Source of the DNA: Enterococcus songbeiensis
Lineage (GTDB): Bacteria > Bacillota > Bacilli > Lactobacillales > Enterococcaceae
DNA: 64,000 bases
Direction of reading: 5' to 3'
Assembly: GCF_005405265.1 (NCBI RefSeq)
Contig: NZ_BJDS01000008.1
Coordinates: 94,269 to 158,268, forward strand
Of this stretch, positions 48,809 through 59,784 are shown one piece after another. Position numbers and translations under genes: made by a program. The notes beneath the pieces were generated by a model, which saw only the letters and a program-made list of their open reading frames with translations, did no database searches and was not told the origin of the DNA. Positions within the stretch are counted from its first letter, which is position 1; each line of letters begins with the position of its first letter.

Positions 48809-49111
48809 ATGGAATCTATTTCTCCAGAGTTTGCTCTAGATGTTTTAAAACAAGATGCCGACCGTATCAAACGGTTAATTCGTGATCAAAAAAATAGTTT
48901 GTGTATTTCTCAATGCAAAGCCTTTGAAGAAGTTGTCGACACGCAGATGTATGGTCTTTCTCGTCAAGTTGCTTACGCAATTCGTTTAGGGATTGTTTCT
49001 AAAGAAGCGGGGCATCAATTATTAAGTGATGTTGAACGGGATTTAAATATTTTATACAGCGAAGTGTATGAAAAACAAGCAAAAAACAGTGAATCCGGCA
49101 AGGAGGTTTAA
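48809..49111 (+). CDS. ylaN: YlaN family protein (UPF0358)
   Basis: A 100-residue helical protein with the family core ALDVLKQDADRIKRLIRDQKNSLCISQCKAFEEVVDTQMYGLSRQV in part and a C-terminal LSDVERDLNILYSEVY. YlaN of B. subtilis and S. aureus is an iron-binding protein linked to iron-sulfur cluster supply and Fur activity. GAGGGGG precedes the ATG. It is 3 nt from ftsW, the same order as in other enterococci and bacilli. Confidence 0.93.
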   Translation: MESISPEFALDVLKQDADRIKRLIRDQKNSLCISQCKAFEEVVDTQMYGLSRQVAYAIRLGIVSKEAGHQLLSDVERDLNILYSEVYEKQAKNSESGKEV

Positions 49112-49114
49112 CAC

Positions 49115-50284
49115 TTGCCAAAGCAAATAAAAAAACGTCATCTTTTAGATTATGGAATTTTGATTCCATATCTTATTTTATGTATTTTAGGCTTGGTGAT
49201 GGTCTATAGTTCGACTTCATATGTATTACTGGAGACCAATCAAAATACCATGTCTTCGGTAATCAACCAAGCGGTATTCTGGGTTTTGAGTCTTGCGGTA
49301 ATCATGGTGATCTATAAAATGAAAACCGATGTCTTTCGCACAAAAGGGTTTGCCTGGATGGCGATGATTACAATCATCGCTTTACTATTATTAGTACTCG
49401 TTATCGGAGAAGAAAGTAATGGAGCAAAAGGTTGGTTACAAGTAGGCGGCTTTTCGATTCAGCCGGCTGAATATATGAAAATCGTTTCTATTTGGTATCT
49501 TTCGTTGAAATTATCCAATCGACAATCGGCAATCCAAGGGAAAACATTTTTTGAGACGGTACGCAGACCCTTGTTTCCTATCGCTATTGCATTGATTATT
49601 ATTGCGTTGATGCCCGATTTTGGGAATGCTACGATTATTGCATTGATCGTTCTTACGGTTCTTTTTGCCAGCGGGATCAATTATATCTATACATGGATTT
49701 TAGGAATCGCAGGAATTCTTGGTAGTATAGGAATTATTGAGGTTATCAACCTTACCCATGGCAAGTTTTTACCCGCCCATGTGTATAGTCGATTTGCAAC
49801 TTTTCAAAATCCTTTTGCTGATGAATTCAATAAAGGTCATCAAATGGTCAACGGTTACTACGCTATTTATAATGGCGGATTGTTTGGTCGCGGGTTAGGA
49901 AACAGTATCCAGAAAAAAGGTTTCTTGAAATTTGCCCATACGGATTATATTTTTTCCATTGTTATTGAAGAATTAGGGTTAATTGTCGCGCTTTTGGTGT
50001 TGGCATTATTGTTTTATATGATTGCCCGGATCATTCTTGTAGGAATTCGTTCCTCTGATCCTTTTAATTCTATGATGTGTATCGGTATTGGTGCACTGTT
50101 TATGATTCAGACTTTCGTTAATTTGGGAGGAATCTCTGGTTTGATTCCTTTAACCGGTATCACTTTTCCTTTTCTGAGCCAAGGCGGTTCAAGTTTATTA
50201 ATGCTTTCCATCTGTATCGGATTTGTTTTGAACATTAGTGCAGAAGAAAAACGAAAAAAATATGGTTTAGATTTGGCAAACTAA
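49115..50284 (+). CDS. ftsW: Cell-division peptidoglycan glycosyltransferase FtsW
   Basis: A 389-residue SEDS-family polymerase with ten membrane segments that works with a class B PBP at the septum. Conserved blocks are YLILCILGLVMVYSSTS at the start, GGFSIQPAEYMKI, MPDFGNATI and, near the end, PLTGITFPFLSQGGSSLL. The TTG start has AAGGAGG at 49100-49106. FtsW, rather than RodA, is inferred from its position with ylaN and pycA. Confidence 0.93.
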   Translation: MPKQIKKRHLLDYGILIPYLILCILGLVMVYSSTSYVLLETNQNTMSSVINQAVFWVLSLAVIMVIYKMKTDVFRTKGFAWMAMITIIALLLLVLVIGEESNGAKGWLQVGGFSIQPAEYMKIVSIWYLSLKLSNRQSAIQGKTFFETVRRPLFPIAIALIIIALMPDFGNATIIALIVLTVLFASGINYIYTWILGIAGILGSIGIIEVINLTHGKFLPAHVYSRFATFQNPFADEFNKGHQMVNGYYAIYNGGLFGRGLGNSIQKKGFLKFAHTDYIFSIVIEELGLIVALLVLALLFYMIARIILVGIRSSDPFNSMMCIGIGALFMIQTFVNLGGISGLIPLTGITFPFLSQGGSSLLMLSICIGFVLNISAEEKRKKYGLDLAN

Positions 50285-50305
50285 AAATGCTTGAGGAGTG
50301 GTTTA

Positions 50306-53300
50306 ATGAAAAAGATTCTTGTTGCGAACAGAGGCGAAATCGCCATTCGAGTGTTTCGAGCTTGCTCGGAACTGCATATTCAAACAGTAGGTATCTATGC
50401 GGCAGAAGATGAGTATTCTGTCCATCGTTTTAAAGCAGATGAGGCTTATCTAGTAGGTAAAGGAAAAAAACCGATTGATGCTTATCTGGATATTGAAGAT
50501 ATTTTGCGTATCGCAAAAGAGTCTGGAGCAGAGGCGATTCATCCCGGATACGGTTTTCTTTCAGAAAATCTGGAATTTGCCCAACGCTGTGAACAAGAAG
50601 GCATTATTTTTATTGGACCATCCACCCATCATTTAGATATTTTCGGCGATAAAATCAAAGCCAAAGAAGCGGCCGTTGCGGCAGGTATCCAATCAATTCC
50701 CGGTTCAGAGGGGCCGGTTACTTCCATTGAAGAAGTATTGGCCTTTGGAAATACTCATGGGTATCCAATCATGATTAAAGCGGCACTAGGCGGCGGTGGT
50801 CGTGGCATGCGGGTTGCACGGGATGATAAAGAAGCTCGTGATGGCTATGATCGAGCAAAAAGCGAAGCAAAAGCTGCATTTGGCAGTGATGAAGTTTATG
50901 TTGAAAAGTATGTTCAAGATCCGAAACATATTGAAGTCCAGATTTTAGGAGACACCCATGGCAATGTGGTTCATTTATTTGAGCGGGACTGCTCTGTTCA
51001 GCGACGACACCAAAAAGTCGTAGAAGTTGCACCATGTGTTTCCTTAAATGCAGACCAACGGGAAAAAATCTGTCAAGCGGCAGTAAAATTAATGAAGCAT
51101 GTCGGTTATATCAATGCAGGGACTGTTGAATTTCTTGTGGAAGGGGATCAATTTTATTTTATTGAAGTCAATCCTCGGGTTCAGGTGGAGCATACGATTA
51201 CAGAGTTGATCACTGATGTTGATATTGTTACGTCACAGATTTTAATTGCTCAAGGAAAAGATCTTCACAAAGAGATCGGAATTCCTGAACAAAAAGATTT
51301 ACGATTCACAGGTGCGGCAATCCAATGTCGGATTACGACAGAAGACCCATTGAATCAGTTTATGCCAGATACGGGAAAAATCGATACTTATCGTTCACCC
51401 GGCGGCTTTGGTGTTCGTTTGGATGTAGGAAATGCTTATGCGGGAGCGGTAGTTACCCCTTATTTTGACTCGTTATTGGTTAAGGTGTGTACTCATGGGG
51501 CAACCTTTGAGCAGGCGATTCAAAAAATGCAAAGATGTTTACGGGAATTTCGGATTCGGGGAGTCAAAACCAATATTCCCTTTATGCAAAATGTGATCAA
51601 TCATTCTGTTTTTCAAACAGGAAATGCCAAAACTACCTTTATTGACAGCACACCCCAGTTATTTGAATTTCCAAGACTTCGGGACCGCGGCAATAAAACC
51701 ATGAAATATATTGGTGAAATTACGATTAATGGTTTCCCGGGAATCGAGAAAACCACGAAACATTTCTTTGCGGAACCTCGGTTGCCGAAGAAAATCGTGA
51801 CAGGATTCCATGAAACGGCAAAAACAATTCTAGATCGTGACGGAGCAGAAGCAGTTTCAAACTGGGTAACGGCGAAAAAAGAATTACTTTTAACCGATAC
51901 AACTTTCAGGGATGCCCACCAAAGTTTATTGGCAACGCGAGTACGGACGCATGATTTTGAAAAAATTGCTGCGGCGACAGAGCAGGCTTTGCCACAACTT
52001 TTTTCTGCAGAGATGTGGGGCGGAGCCACCTTTGATGTTGCGTATCGCTTTTTAAATGAAGACCCTTGGAAACGATTGAAGAAAATTCGTCAATTGATGC
52101 CGAATACTCTGTTACAGATGCTCTTTCGTGGATCAAACGCGGTAGGGTATTCCAACTATCCAGATAACGTTCTTGTTGAATTTATCAAAGAAGCTGCACA
52201 GCAAGGCATCGATGTCTTTCGGATTTTTGACAGCTTGAATTGGATTCCTCAAATGGAAAAAAGTATTCAAGCAGTTCGTGACACTGGCAAAATTGCGGAA
52301 GCAACAATTTGTTATACTGGGGACATCAACGATCCTAGCCGAGCAAAGTATTCGGTTCAATATTATAAAGATATGGCAAAAGAACTGGAAAATCTTGGGG
52401 CTCATATAATTGCCATCAAAGATATGGCGGGATTATTGAAACCTAAAGCTGCATATCGCTTAATCAGTGAGCTGAAAGCAACGGTGGATATTCCTATCCA
52501 TCTTCATACCCATGATACTAGTGGAAATGGGATTATCACCTATTCAGCCGCTACACAAGCCGGCGTGGATATCGTCGATGTTGCCATGAGTGCCATGAGT
52601 GGATCAACGAGCCAGCCAAGTATGAGCAGTTTGTATTATGCGCTGGATCAAAATGTTCGTCAGCCAAAAATTGATGTGGCAAATACACAAGAGATCAATC
52701 ATTACTGGGAAGATGTGCGGATGTTTTATAAACCCTTTGAAAATGGGTTGAATGCACCACAAACAGAAGTTTATCTCCATGAAATGCCCGGTGGACAGTA
52801 TTCGAATTTGCAACAACAGGCAAAAGCGGTCGGCTTAGGCGAAAAATGGGATGAAATCAAAAAAATGTATCAAAAAGTCAATCTGATGTTTGGTGATATC
52901 ATTAAAGTTACTCCATCTTCAAAAGTTGTTGGAGATATGGCATTGTTCATGGTACAAAACCAGTTATCAGAAGATGATATTTACGAGCGGACAGATTTGA
53001 ATTTCCCAGAATCCGTGGTGACTTTCTTCCAAGGTGAGCTGGGGCAACCAGTTGGAGGCTTCCCTAAAAAACTACAAAAAGCGATATTAAAAGGCCGCCC
53101 TGCATTTCAAGAACGTCCGGGAGCTTTGGCAGCACCAGTGAATTTTGAAAAGGTAAAAGCCGAATTAACAGAAAAAATCAATTATGAACCTAACCAGCGA
53201 GAAGTGCTCAGCTATTTGATGTATCCTCAAGTTTTTCTTGATTATCAAAAAGCAAACGAGCAATTTGCCGATGTGACAGTTTTAGATACACCGACCTTTT

Positions 53301-53728
53301 TCCAAGGAATGCGCTTAGGGGAAACAATCAATGTCGAAATAGAAAAGGGAAAAATCCTGATTATTCGACTGGACGAAATCGGTGAACCAGATATCGAAGG
53401 AAATCGAGTATTGTTTTTCAATTTAAATGGGCAACGGCGCGAAATCGTAATCAAAGATAATTCCATCATCAGCTCGGTTCAAACCAAGCGAAAAGCAGAA
53501 CCAACGAATAAAGAGCAGATTGGCGCTACTATGCCGGGCTCTGTTTTAAGTGTTCTAGTGAAAAAAGGGGACCGTGTGGAACGAGGAGATACCCTGATGG
53601 TCACTGAGGCAATGAAGATGGAGACAGCGATTGAAGCACGTTTTGATGGTGTGGTAGAACATATTTATGTGACAGAAGGCGAAGCAATCACCACCGATGA
53701 TTTGCTGATTGAAGTTAAAGAAAAATAA
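50306..53728 (+). CDS. pycA: Pyruvate carboxylase
   Basis: An 1140-residue biotin enzyme that makes oxaloacetate from pyruvate, bicarbonate and ATP. Biotin carboxylase is at about residues 1-450 (KKILVANRGEIAIRVFRAC, then KAALGGGGRGMRV), carboxyltransferase at about 530-800 (LLLTDTTFRDAHQSLLATR), then the tetramerisation region and the biotinyl domain with K1104 in EAMKMET. Many lactic bacteria use it to supply aspartate and so purines and pyrimidines. The ATG at 50306 has GAGGAG 8 nt upstream. It follows ftsW closely, probably in one transcript. Confidence 0.97.
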   Translation: MKKILVANRGEIAIRVFRACSELHIQTVGIYAAEDEYSVHRFKADEAYLVGKGKKPIDAYLDIEDILRIAKESGAEAIHPGYGFLSENLEFAQRCEQEGIIFIGPSTHHLDIFGDKIKAKEAAVAAGIQSIPGSEGPVTSIEEVLAFGNTHGYPIMIKAALGGGGRGMRVARDDKEARDGYDRAKSEAKAAFGSDEVYVEKYVQDPKHIEVQILGDTHGNVVHLFERDCSVQRRHQKVVEVAPCVSLNADQREKICQAAVKLMKHVGYINAGTVEFLVEGDQFYFIEVNPRVQVEHTITELITDVDIVTSQILIAQGKDLHKEIGIPEQKDLRFTGAAIQCRITTEDPLNQFMPDTGKIDTYRSPGGFGVRLDVGNAYAGAVVTPYFDSLLVKVCTHGATFEQAIQKMQRCLREFRIRGVKTNIPFMQNVINHSVFQTGNAKTTFIDSTPQLFEFPRLRDRGNKTMKYIGEITINGFPGIEKTTKHFFAEPRLPKKIVTGFHETAKTILDRDGAEAVSNWVTAKKELLLTDTTFRDAHQSLLATRVRTHDFEKIAAATEQALPQLFSAEMWGGATFDVAYRFLNEDPWKRLKKIRQLMPNTLLQMLFRGSNAVGYSNYPDNVLVEFIKEAAQQGIDVFRIFDSLNWIPQMEKSIQAVRDTGKIAEATICYTGDINDPSRAKYSVQYYKDMAKELENLGAHIIAIKDMAGLLKPKAAYRLISELKATVDIPIHLHTHDTSGNGIITYSAATQAGVDIVDVAMSAMSGSTSQPSMSSLYYALDQNVRQPKIDVANTQEINHYWEDVRMFYKPFENGLNAPQTEVYLHEMPGGQYSNLQQQAKAVGLGEKWDEIKKMYQKVNLMFGDIIKVTPSSKVVGDMALFMVQNQLSEDDIYERTDLNFPESVVTFFQGELGQPVGGFPKKLQKAILKGRPAFQERPGALAAPVNFEKVKAELTEKINYEPNQREVLSYLMYPQVFLDYQKANEQFADVTVLDTPTFFQGMRLGETINVEIEKGKILIIRLDEIGEPDIEGNRVLFFNLNGQRREIVIKDNSIISSVQTKRKAEPTNKEQIGATMPGSVLSVLVKKGDRVERGDTLMVTEAMKMETAIEARFDGVVEHIYVTEGEAITTDDLLIEVKEK

Positions 53729-53746
53729 CGAGAAGGAGGTTTTGGC

Positions 53747-54865
53747 GTGAAGCGAGGGGGATTATTTATCGGGTTGTTTCTGCTGGCTTTATCGGTTGTT
53801 TATCTGCAGCCTGTTTTCTTTCCCCAAAGTCCGTCAAAACCTCGACAATCGGTGACGACTTCAGTGGACGGGATTCCGACCACTATGAATTATGAACCCA
53901 TTAAAGCACAGGGATATGCAACGTCGATTGGCATGACGGTGAAAGCCTTCAACCAACAATTTGGTACACCTATCAAATCCTATTCTTCGGGGTATGGGGA
54001 AACAGTCAGTCTCTATCCGACGCTGGAGGAAGAATATCTTGAAGTAAACAGCAAAAACGGAAAAATCACGATGGTCAAAACCACCGGTACAGCGGCAAAA
54101 AATCTAGAACCTTTTGCTATGGGGATGACCATGAGTGAGCTTTCTCAATTAACAATGATTTACCCTAATTTTTTATTGGAGTATCAAAAAGAATCGATTT
54201 CTTTGGAACTGATGGAAGAGGATATGAATTATCGCCCATTAATTGCTTTTGATAACGGCAGTTTCGCAGTTTTATTTTTTGATCAGGCAAATAGCAAATT
54301 ATTTGCAGCCGCTTTTGTCGATGAAGAAACGTTGTTAAAGCTTGCTCCTTATCAAGTCGTTGATGGAAATCTGCCGAGTTTCGTGGAAGAAGCAGATGAT
54401 TGGGCACCAATCGATCACGCAAAATCAGAAAATTCCTTCGTGCTGTTGAATCTTTTACGAGGAATGGATCAACTGCCGGAGTATCAGTCAGATTTTGACT
54501 TGCAACAGTCTTCAGAAAAACTTTTAAAAGACTTTTTAGAAACGCCACAGGAATTTCTTAATGAGGAACGATTGGCAATTTTTGAGGATGTAAAAGAAAA
54601 AAGAAATCTCCAACCCTTCTTTTTGAGTTCAGAGGAGTGGGGCAAAATACTGCAAGAACATAAAATCGAAAAAGCGCAAGGGGTTATGGAATTTCCCGTG
54701 TATGATCCAACCTTTCAGTTATTGACCTATTATAGTGATCCATATTTACATACCAAATTTTTCCGTGATGATTCTGAAGGAATAGCCGTTGCCATTTCAA
54801 AAGAAAATATGGTAGTCTTATTACAGGAACGAGAAACCAAGGTAGAGGAAAGTGAAGAACAATGA
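53747..54865 (+). CDS. CAP-associated-domain protein, YlbC-like, degenerate CAP domain
   Basis: A 372-residue exported or anchored protein. The N-terminal hydrophobic segment (residues 5-24) is followed by two CAP-associated repeats, seen as IGMTVKAFNQQFGTP and FAMGMTMSELSQL. In YlbC-type proteins a CAP/SCP domain follows. Here residues from about 220 keep only a loose match (NSFVLLNLLRGMDQLPE) and lack the usual histidine/glutamate site, so the CAP part looks degenerate. The GTG start has AAGGAGG 6 nt upstream. Its position before ylbF and ylbG matches the B. subtilis ylb gene order and supports the assignment. Function unknown. Confidence 0.72.
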   Translation: MKRGGLFIGLFLLALSVVYLQPVFFPQSPSKPRQSVTTSVDGIPTTMNYEPIKAQGYATSIGMTVKAFNQQFGTPIKSYSSGYGETVSLYPTLEEEYLEVNSKNGKITMVKTTGTAAKNLEPFAMGMTMSELSQLTMIYPNFLLEYQKESISLELMEEDMNYRPLIAFDNGSFAVLFFDQANSKLFAAAFVDEETLLKLAPYQVVDGNLPSFVEEADDWAPIDHAKSENSFVLLNLLRGMDQLPEYQSDFDLQQSSEKLLKDFLETPQEFLNEERLAIFEDVKEKRNLQPFFLSSEEWGKILQEHKIEKAQGVMEFPVYDPTFQLLTYYSDPYLHTKFFRDDSEGIAVAISKENMVVLLQERETKVEESEEQ

Positions 54866-55293
54866 TTTATGATGATCACTTTTTCAAAATAGAAGATCAG
54901 CTGACAGCAGTACTGGATATGGTGAAATCTTCTGCGGTTTTTGCGACTTATCGGCAGAAACGAGAAAACCTTTATAATGACTCTGCTGCTATGCAGTTAA
55001 AATCAGTCTTTGAGGCAAAAAAAAATCAGTTTGAGCAAATTGCTTCTTATGGAAATTTTGCACCTGATTATCGGGAAAAACAGAGATCGGTACGTAAAGC
55101 AAAACGAGCACTGGATTTAAATGAAACGGTGGCAGATTTTCGTTTGGCAGAAACTGATTTGCAAGAACTGTTAGATGAAATCGGTTTGACGATTGCGCAA
55201 ACGATTTCTGATGAAATAAAAGTTGATGCCGGAAATCCGTTTTTTGAAACGGGCGGACACTCCGGTTGTGGAGGAAGTTGTCATGCAAGTTGA
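54862..55293 (+). CDS. ylbF: YlbF/RicF family regulator
   Basis: A 143-residue helical protein of the YlbF/YmcA family. In B. subtilis YlbF (RicF) joins YmcA and YaaT to steer RNase Y cleavage and development, and carries ligands for a 4Fe-4S cluster. Here a C-terminal tail, GGHSGCGGSCHAS, keeps two cysteines and two histidines, consistent with cluster binding. It overlaps the previous gene as ATGA and overlaps ylbG by 11 nt. Confidence 0.85.
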   Translation: MIYDDHFFKIEDQLTAVLDMVKSSAVFATYRQKRENLYNDSAAMQLKSVFEAKKNQFEQIASYGNFAPDYREKQRSVRKAKRALDLNETVADFRLAETDLQELLDEIGLTIAQTISDEIKVDAGNPFFETGGHSGCGGSCHAS

Positions 55294-55621
55294 TACAACA
55301 GCAAACTTTGAATTGATCAAACGACGAGGATTGGTGGTTTGGGTTTACAGTTTGCGACAATTAAAAAATTTAAAAAGACTGGGATTTGTGCATTATGTCT
55401 CCCGTAAAATGAAATATGTCGTGATTTATCTCAATGAAGAAAACTTTGGAGAAATGAAAGAAAAAATCGAACGATTACACTTTGTCCGTTCAGTTGAGCC
55501 TTCCTATCGTCCAGATATTGAAATGAATTTTGCTGACAAAATTGGAACAAGGGCTGCTTACCAAGCAGAGGATTATGACGAAGAAATCAATACAAAAATC
55601 CGCTTGGCTGAAAATGTTTGA
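55283..55621 (+). CDS. ylbG: YlbG family protein (UPF0298)
   Basis: A 112-residue protein with RRGLVVWVYSLRQLKNLKRLG, HYVSRKMKYVVIYLN and a central FVRSVEPSYRP, the UPF0298 landmarks. Function unknown. I start at ATG 55283, with GGAGG 9 nt upstream inside the end of ylbF; a longer in-frame start at 55223 reads antisensical residues absent from the family. Always next to ylbF and rsmD in Firmicutes. Confidence 0.9.
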   Translation: MQVDTTANFELIKRRGLVVWVYSLRQLKNLKRLGFVHYVSRKMKYVVIYLNEENFGEMKEKIERLHFVRSVEPSYRPDIEMNFADKIGTRAAYQAEDYDEEINTKIRLAENV

Positions 55622-55630
55622 TAGAAAACG

Positions 55631-55675
55631 GGTTGGGGTCCATTGGTTTGGAAGCCAACCTTTTTTGTGTATAAT
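55631..55675 (+). promoter_or_regulatory. Terminator overlapping the rsmD promoter
   Basis: GGTTGG (55631-55636) pairs with CCAACC (55655-55660) and is followed by TTTTTT, a short terminator for the ylb genes. Within it, TTGGAA (55648-55653), a 16-nt spacer and TATAAT (55670-55675) make a promoter for rsmD-coaD. Confidence 0.65.
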
Positions 55676-55705
55676 TGAAGAAAAGTTTTTACTGGAGGAA
55701 AGCAG

Positions 55706-57777
<2,072 letters not shown>

Positions 57778-57816
57778 CTTTTTAGCGGGAAAAGACACGT
57801 GGACTGCAGAATATGC

Positions 57817-57822
57817 TATAAT
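57817..57822 (+). promoter_or_regulatory. Extended -10 promoter before the DUF1149 gene
   Basis: TGC TATAAT with a poor -35. It lies 23 nt upstream of the start codon. Confidence 0.55.
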
Positions 57823-57845
57823 TTTTTTGAAGGAGAGTGAGTCGT

Positions 57846-58238
57846 TTGGAAATCCAAAGACAAAAACCTGTCGTGGAAGCGTATCATTATGATCAACGTG
57901 TTCCTGACAAAGAATATCAAACTGAATTAAAGGTGGGCTTTGCCCCATTGGAAGCAAGTGAACCGAATTATCCTAAGACCAACAGTATTTTGGGTGCAAG
58001 ATTGGAATTTCGTCTTGTGTTTGATGCCTTTATTCTTGCAGGAAGAGTAAGTCAAATCAATCATGTGATCAACCGTCAAATCAAAGCACAAGAAGATGTC
58101 ACAAAAGCAGAAATCGATGAATTGGTCGCTCCTTTGTTTGATATCGTGAAGCGCTTGACCTACGAAGTAACGGAGATTACAACGGATGAACCGGGTATCA
58201 AATTGAATTTTAAATCAGAACCTGAAACGGAACAGTAG
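57846..58238 (+). CDS. DUF1149 family protein
   Basis: A 130-residue protein resembling preprotein-translocase SecB in fold by family knowledge; it begins EIQRQKPVVEAYHYDQRVP and has NSILGARLEFRLVFDAFILAGRVSQINH. DUF1149 is found mainly in enterococci and streptococci and its role is not established. I choose TTG 57846, 10 nt after GAAGGAG; GTG 57837 is inside the ribosome site. It is followed 12 nt later by a VOC gene in the same transcript. Confidence 0.85.
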   Translation: MEIQRQKPVVEAYHYDQRVPDKEYQTELKVGFAPLEASEPNYPKTNSILGARLEFRLVFDAFILAGRVSQINHVINRQIKAQEDVTKAEIDELVAPLFDIVKRLTYEVTEITTDEPGIKLNFKSEPETEQ

Positions 58239-58250
58239 GGGGAAAGAAAA

Positions 58251-58625
58251 ATGTTTAGTACAGAAATGCAGATTATGCTGTATGTAACAGATGTCGATGC
58301 TTCGGTAAAATTTTGGGAAGCCTTGGATTTTGTTGTTGTTGATCGCCAAGAAGTTGATGGAACAGCAGTAGTTGAAATTGCCTCTTCTGAAAATGCGCAA
58401 GCGCGGTTTGTGTTGTATGATCGAGAATTCATTATGCAGCATTCACCGGAAGTTGCTTCCAACACACCGTCAATTATGTTTTTTGCCAAAGACGTTCTTT
58501 CATTGTATAAAAAAATGCAGGGATTAGGTGTCACAGTAGGCGAAATGGTTCAACTCGAAGAACGATTAGTCTTTAACTTTGCTGACAATGATGAAAATTA
58601 TTATGCTGTCAGTGAACTAAACTAA
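58251..58625 (+). CDS. VOC (glyoxalase/bleomycin-resistance) family protein
   Basis: A 124-residue vicinal-oxygen-chelate protein with two beta-alpha-beta-beta-beta halves: QIMLYVTDVDASVKFWEALDF at the start and YYAVSELN at the end. Members include metal-dependent lyases, dioxygenases and drug-binding proteins; no function can be set. AGGGGGAAAG precedes the ATG, and a strong terminator follows. Confidence 0.85.
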   Translation: MFSTEMQIMLYVTDVDASVKFWEALDFVVVDRQEVDGTAVVEIASSENAQARFVLYDREFIMQHSPEVASNTPSIMFFAKDVLSLYKKMQGLGVTVGEMVQLEERLVFNFADNDENYYAVSELN

Positions 58626-58674
58626 AAAATGAAAAAGGAGCTGTTCACAAGGAACGGGTCCTTTTTCATTTTTT
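58624..58674. terminator. Bidirectional terminator
   Basis: AAAAAATGAAAAAGGA pairs with TCCTTTTTCATTTTTT. It is symmetrical and also overlaps the stop codon of a small minus-strand frame (58666-58770), as expected for convergent genes. Confidence 0.9.
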
Positions 58675-58770
58675 AGAAAATCCTGCTTGGTCCGTTGCAA
58701 TCGCACCAGTCGCTACGGCTTCTTTTAATTCTTTTGTCACACGTTGGAATGTCTGTTTTAGTCGATTCAC
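58666..58770 (-). CDS. Candidate 34-residue small protein
   Basis: The frame reads (M)NRLKQTFQRVTKELK, then EAVATGAIATDQAGFSKK, starting at GTG 58770 with GAGG 8 nt upstream on the minus strand. The first 20 residues could form a basic amphipathic helix. The stop codon falls inside the bidirectional terminator, and TATACT lies upstream on the minus strand (58803-58798). Not recognised; no database check was possible. Confidence 0.4.
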   Translation of the reverse strand: MNRLKQTFQRVTKELKEAVATGAIATDQAGFSKK

Positions 58771-58932
58771 GCAATTCCTCGCTTCCATTCTTCTTTTAGT
58801 ATACCTGTTTATCAAGGAAAGAGAATGTTCCGCAATGATTTTTACTTTTTGTTAAGAACCGATAAAACTAAAAATGGGTAATTTTTTTACTATTTTTACG
58901 AATTTGTTATACTAAAGAAAAAGAAAGAAGCG
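58771..58932 (+). promoter_or_regulatory. Intergenic promoters
   Basis: TGT TATACT (hexamer 58908-58913) is an extended -10 for the phosphatase gene at 58933, with TTTTAC 17 nt before. The rest of the gap shows no further structure. Confidence 0.5.
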
Positions 58933-59673
58933 ATGAAGATGAAACCTTACGTGTTTGCCATCAGCGATATTCATGGAGAATATGATTTATTTGTTAAAGA
59001 AGTGGCAAATTTTGACCCGACATTGCATCAGTTGGTGCTGATTGGGGATTTGAACGACCGAGGACCTCATTCTAAGGAGTGCTTCTTATTAGGGAAAGAA
59101 CTGGTTGAAAAATATGGAGCCATTTATTTGCGGGGGAATCACGAAGAATATTTTTTGCAATTTTTGGTTCACCCAGAAGATTGGTTTCAAGCGTATCTTC
59201 GAAATGGTGGCAAAGAAACGATGGAAAGTCTGCTGCATAAAGGCGCCACGGAGGAATATTCTCCTACCGAGATTGCGATGATGATTCGCAGCCGCTACTC
59301 AGAATTAGTTGCTTTTTTAATCGAGCGTCCTTTGTATTATGAGTGGAAAAAGTATATTTTTGTACATGCCGGTGTCGATTTAACAAAAAAAGATTGGCAT
59401 GATACCAGTGACCATGATTTTATTTGGATCAGGGAACCTTTTCATGAGGGAAAAAACAATACAGGGAAAACCATCGTCTTTGGTCATACAATTACACCAA
59501 TGCTTCATGGCGATATGCAGACGACTGATTTGTGGCTATCAGATAATAAAATCGGCATTGATGGGGGAGCAGTTTTTGGCGGTTCCGTTCACGGTGTGGT
59601 ATTTGATGAAAAAGGTATTCTGCAAGATATCGAGTATCAAAATCTGCGAGGACCTTGGCAACCGGATTTTTAA
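58933..59673 (+). CDS. Metallophosphoesterase, serine/threonine phosphatase type
   Basis: A 246-residue phosphoesterase of the PPP/ApaH branch. All metal motifs are present in order: SDIHGEYD, GDLNDRGPHS, RGNHEE, VHAGVD and GHTIT. Members act on phosphoproteins or dinucleoside polyphosphates; the bis-tetraphosphatase-like sequence around GDLNDRG does not separate these. The start is ATG 58933 after AAGAAAG, or ATG 58939. A short terminator follows. Confidence 0.88.
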   Translation: MKMKPYVFAISDIHGEYDLFVKEVANFDPTLHQLVLIGDLNDRGPHSKECFLLGKELVEKYGAIYLRGNHEEYFLQFLVHPEDWFQAYLRNGGKETMESLLHKGATEEYSPTEIAMMIRSRYSELVAFLIERPLYYEWKKYIFVHAGVDLTKKDWHDTSDHDFIWIREPFHEGKNNTGKTIVFGHTITPMLHGDMQTTDLWLSDNKIGIDGGAVFGGSVHGVVFDEKGILQDIEYQNLRGPWQPDF

Positions 59674-59707
59674 TTTTTCCCATCAACAGGACATACCGAG
59701 AGGGTTT

Positions 59708-59741
59708 GAGTTGTAGATTTGACTGCTGCAACTCTTTTTTT
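59708..59741 (+). terminator. Short Rho-independent terminator
   Basis: GAGTTG pairs with CAACTC around a 15-nt loop, followed by seven T residues. Confidence 0.7.
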
Positions 59742-59784
59742 GTGGTAAAATAACTCAGTAAAAGGAAAGGAATGTAGAAATAAA

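Noticed and set aside
48618..48839. 73-codon frame (or 57 codons from TTG 48669 after GGAGGG) before ylaN
   Set aside because: It contains the extended -10 promoter of ylaN and runs into the ylaN coding region in another frame, with an unconvincing residue pattern. Most likely chance.
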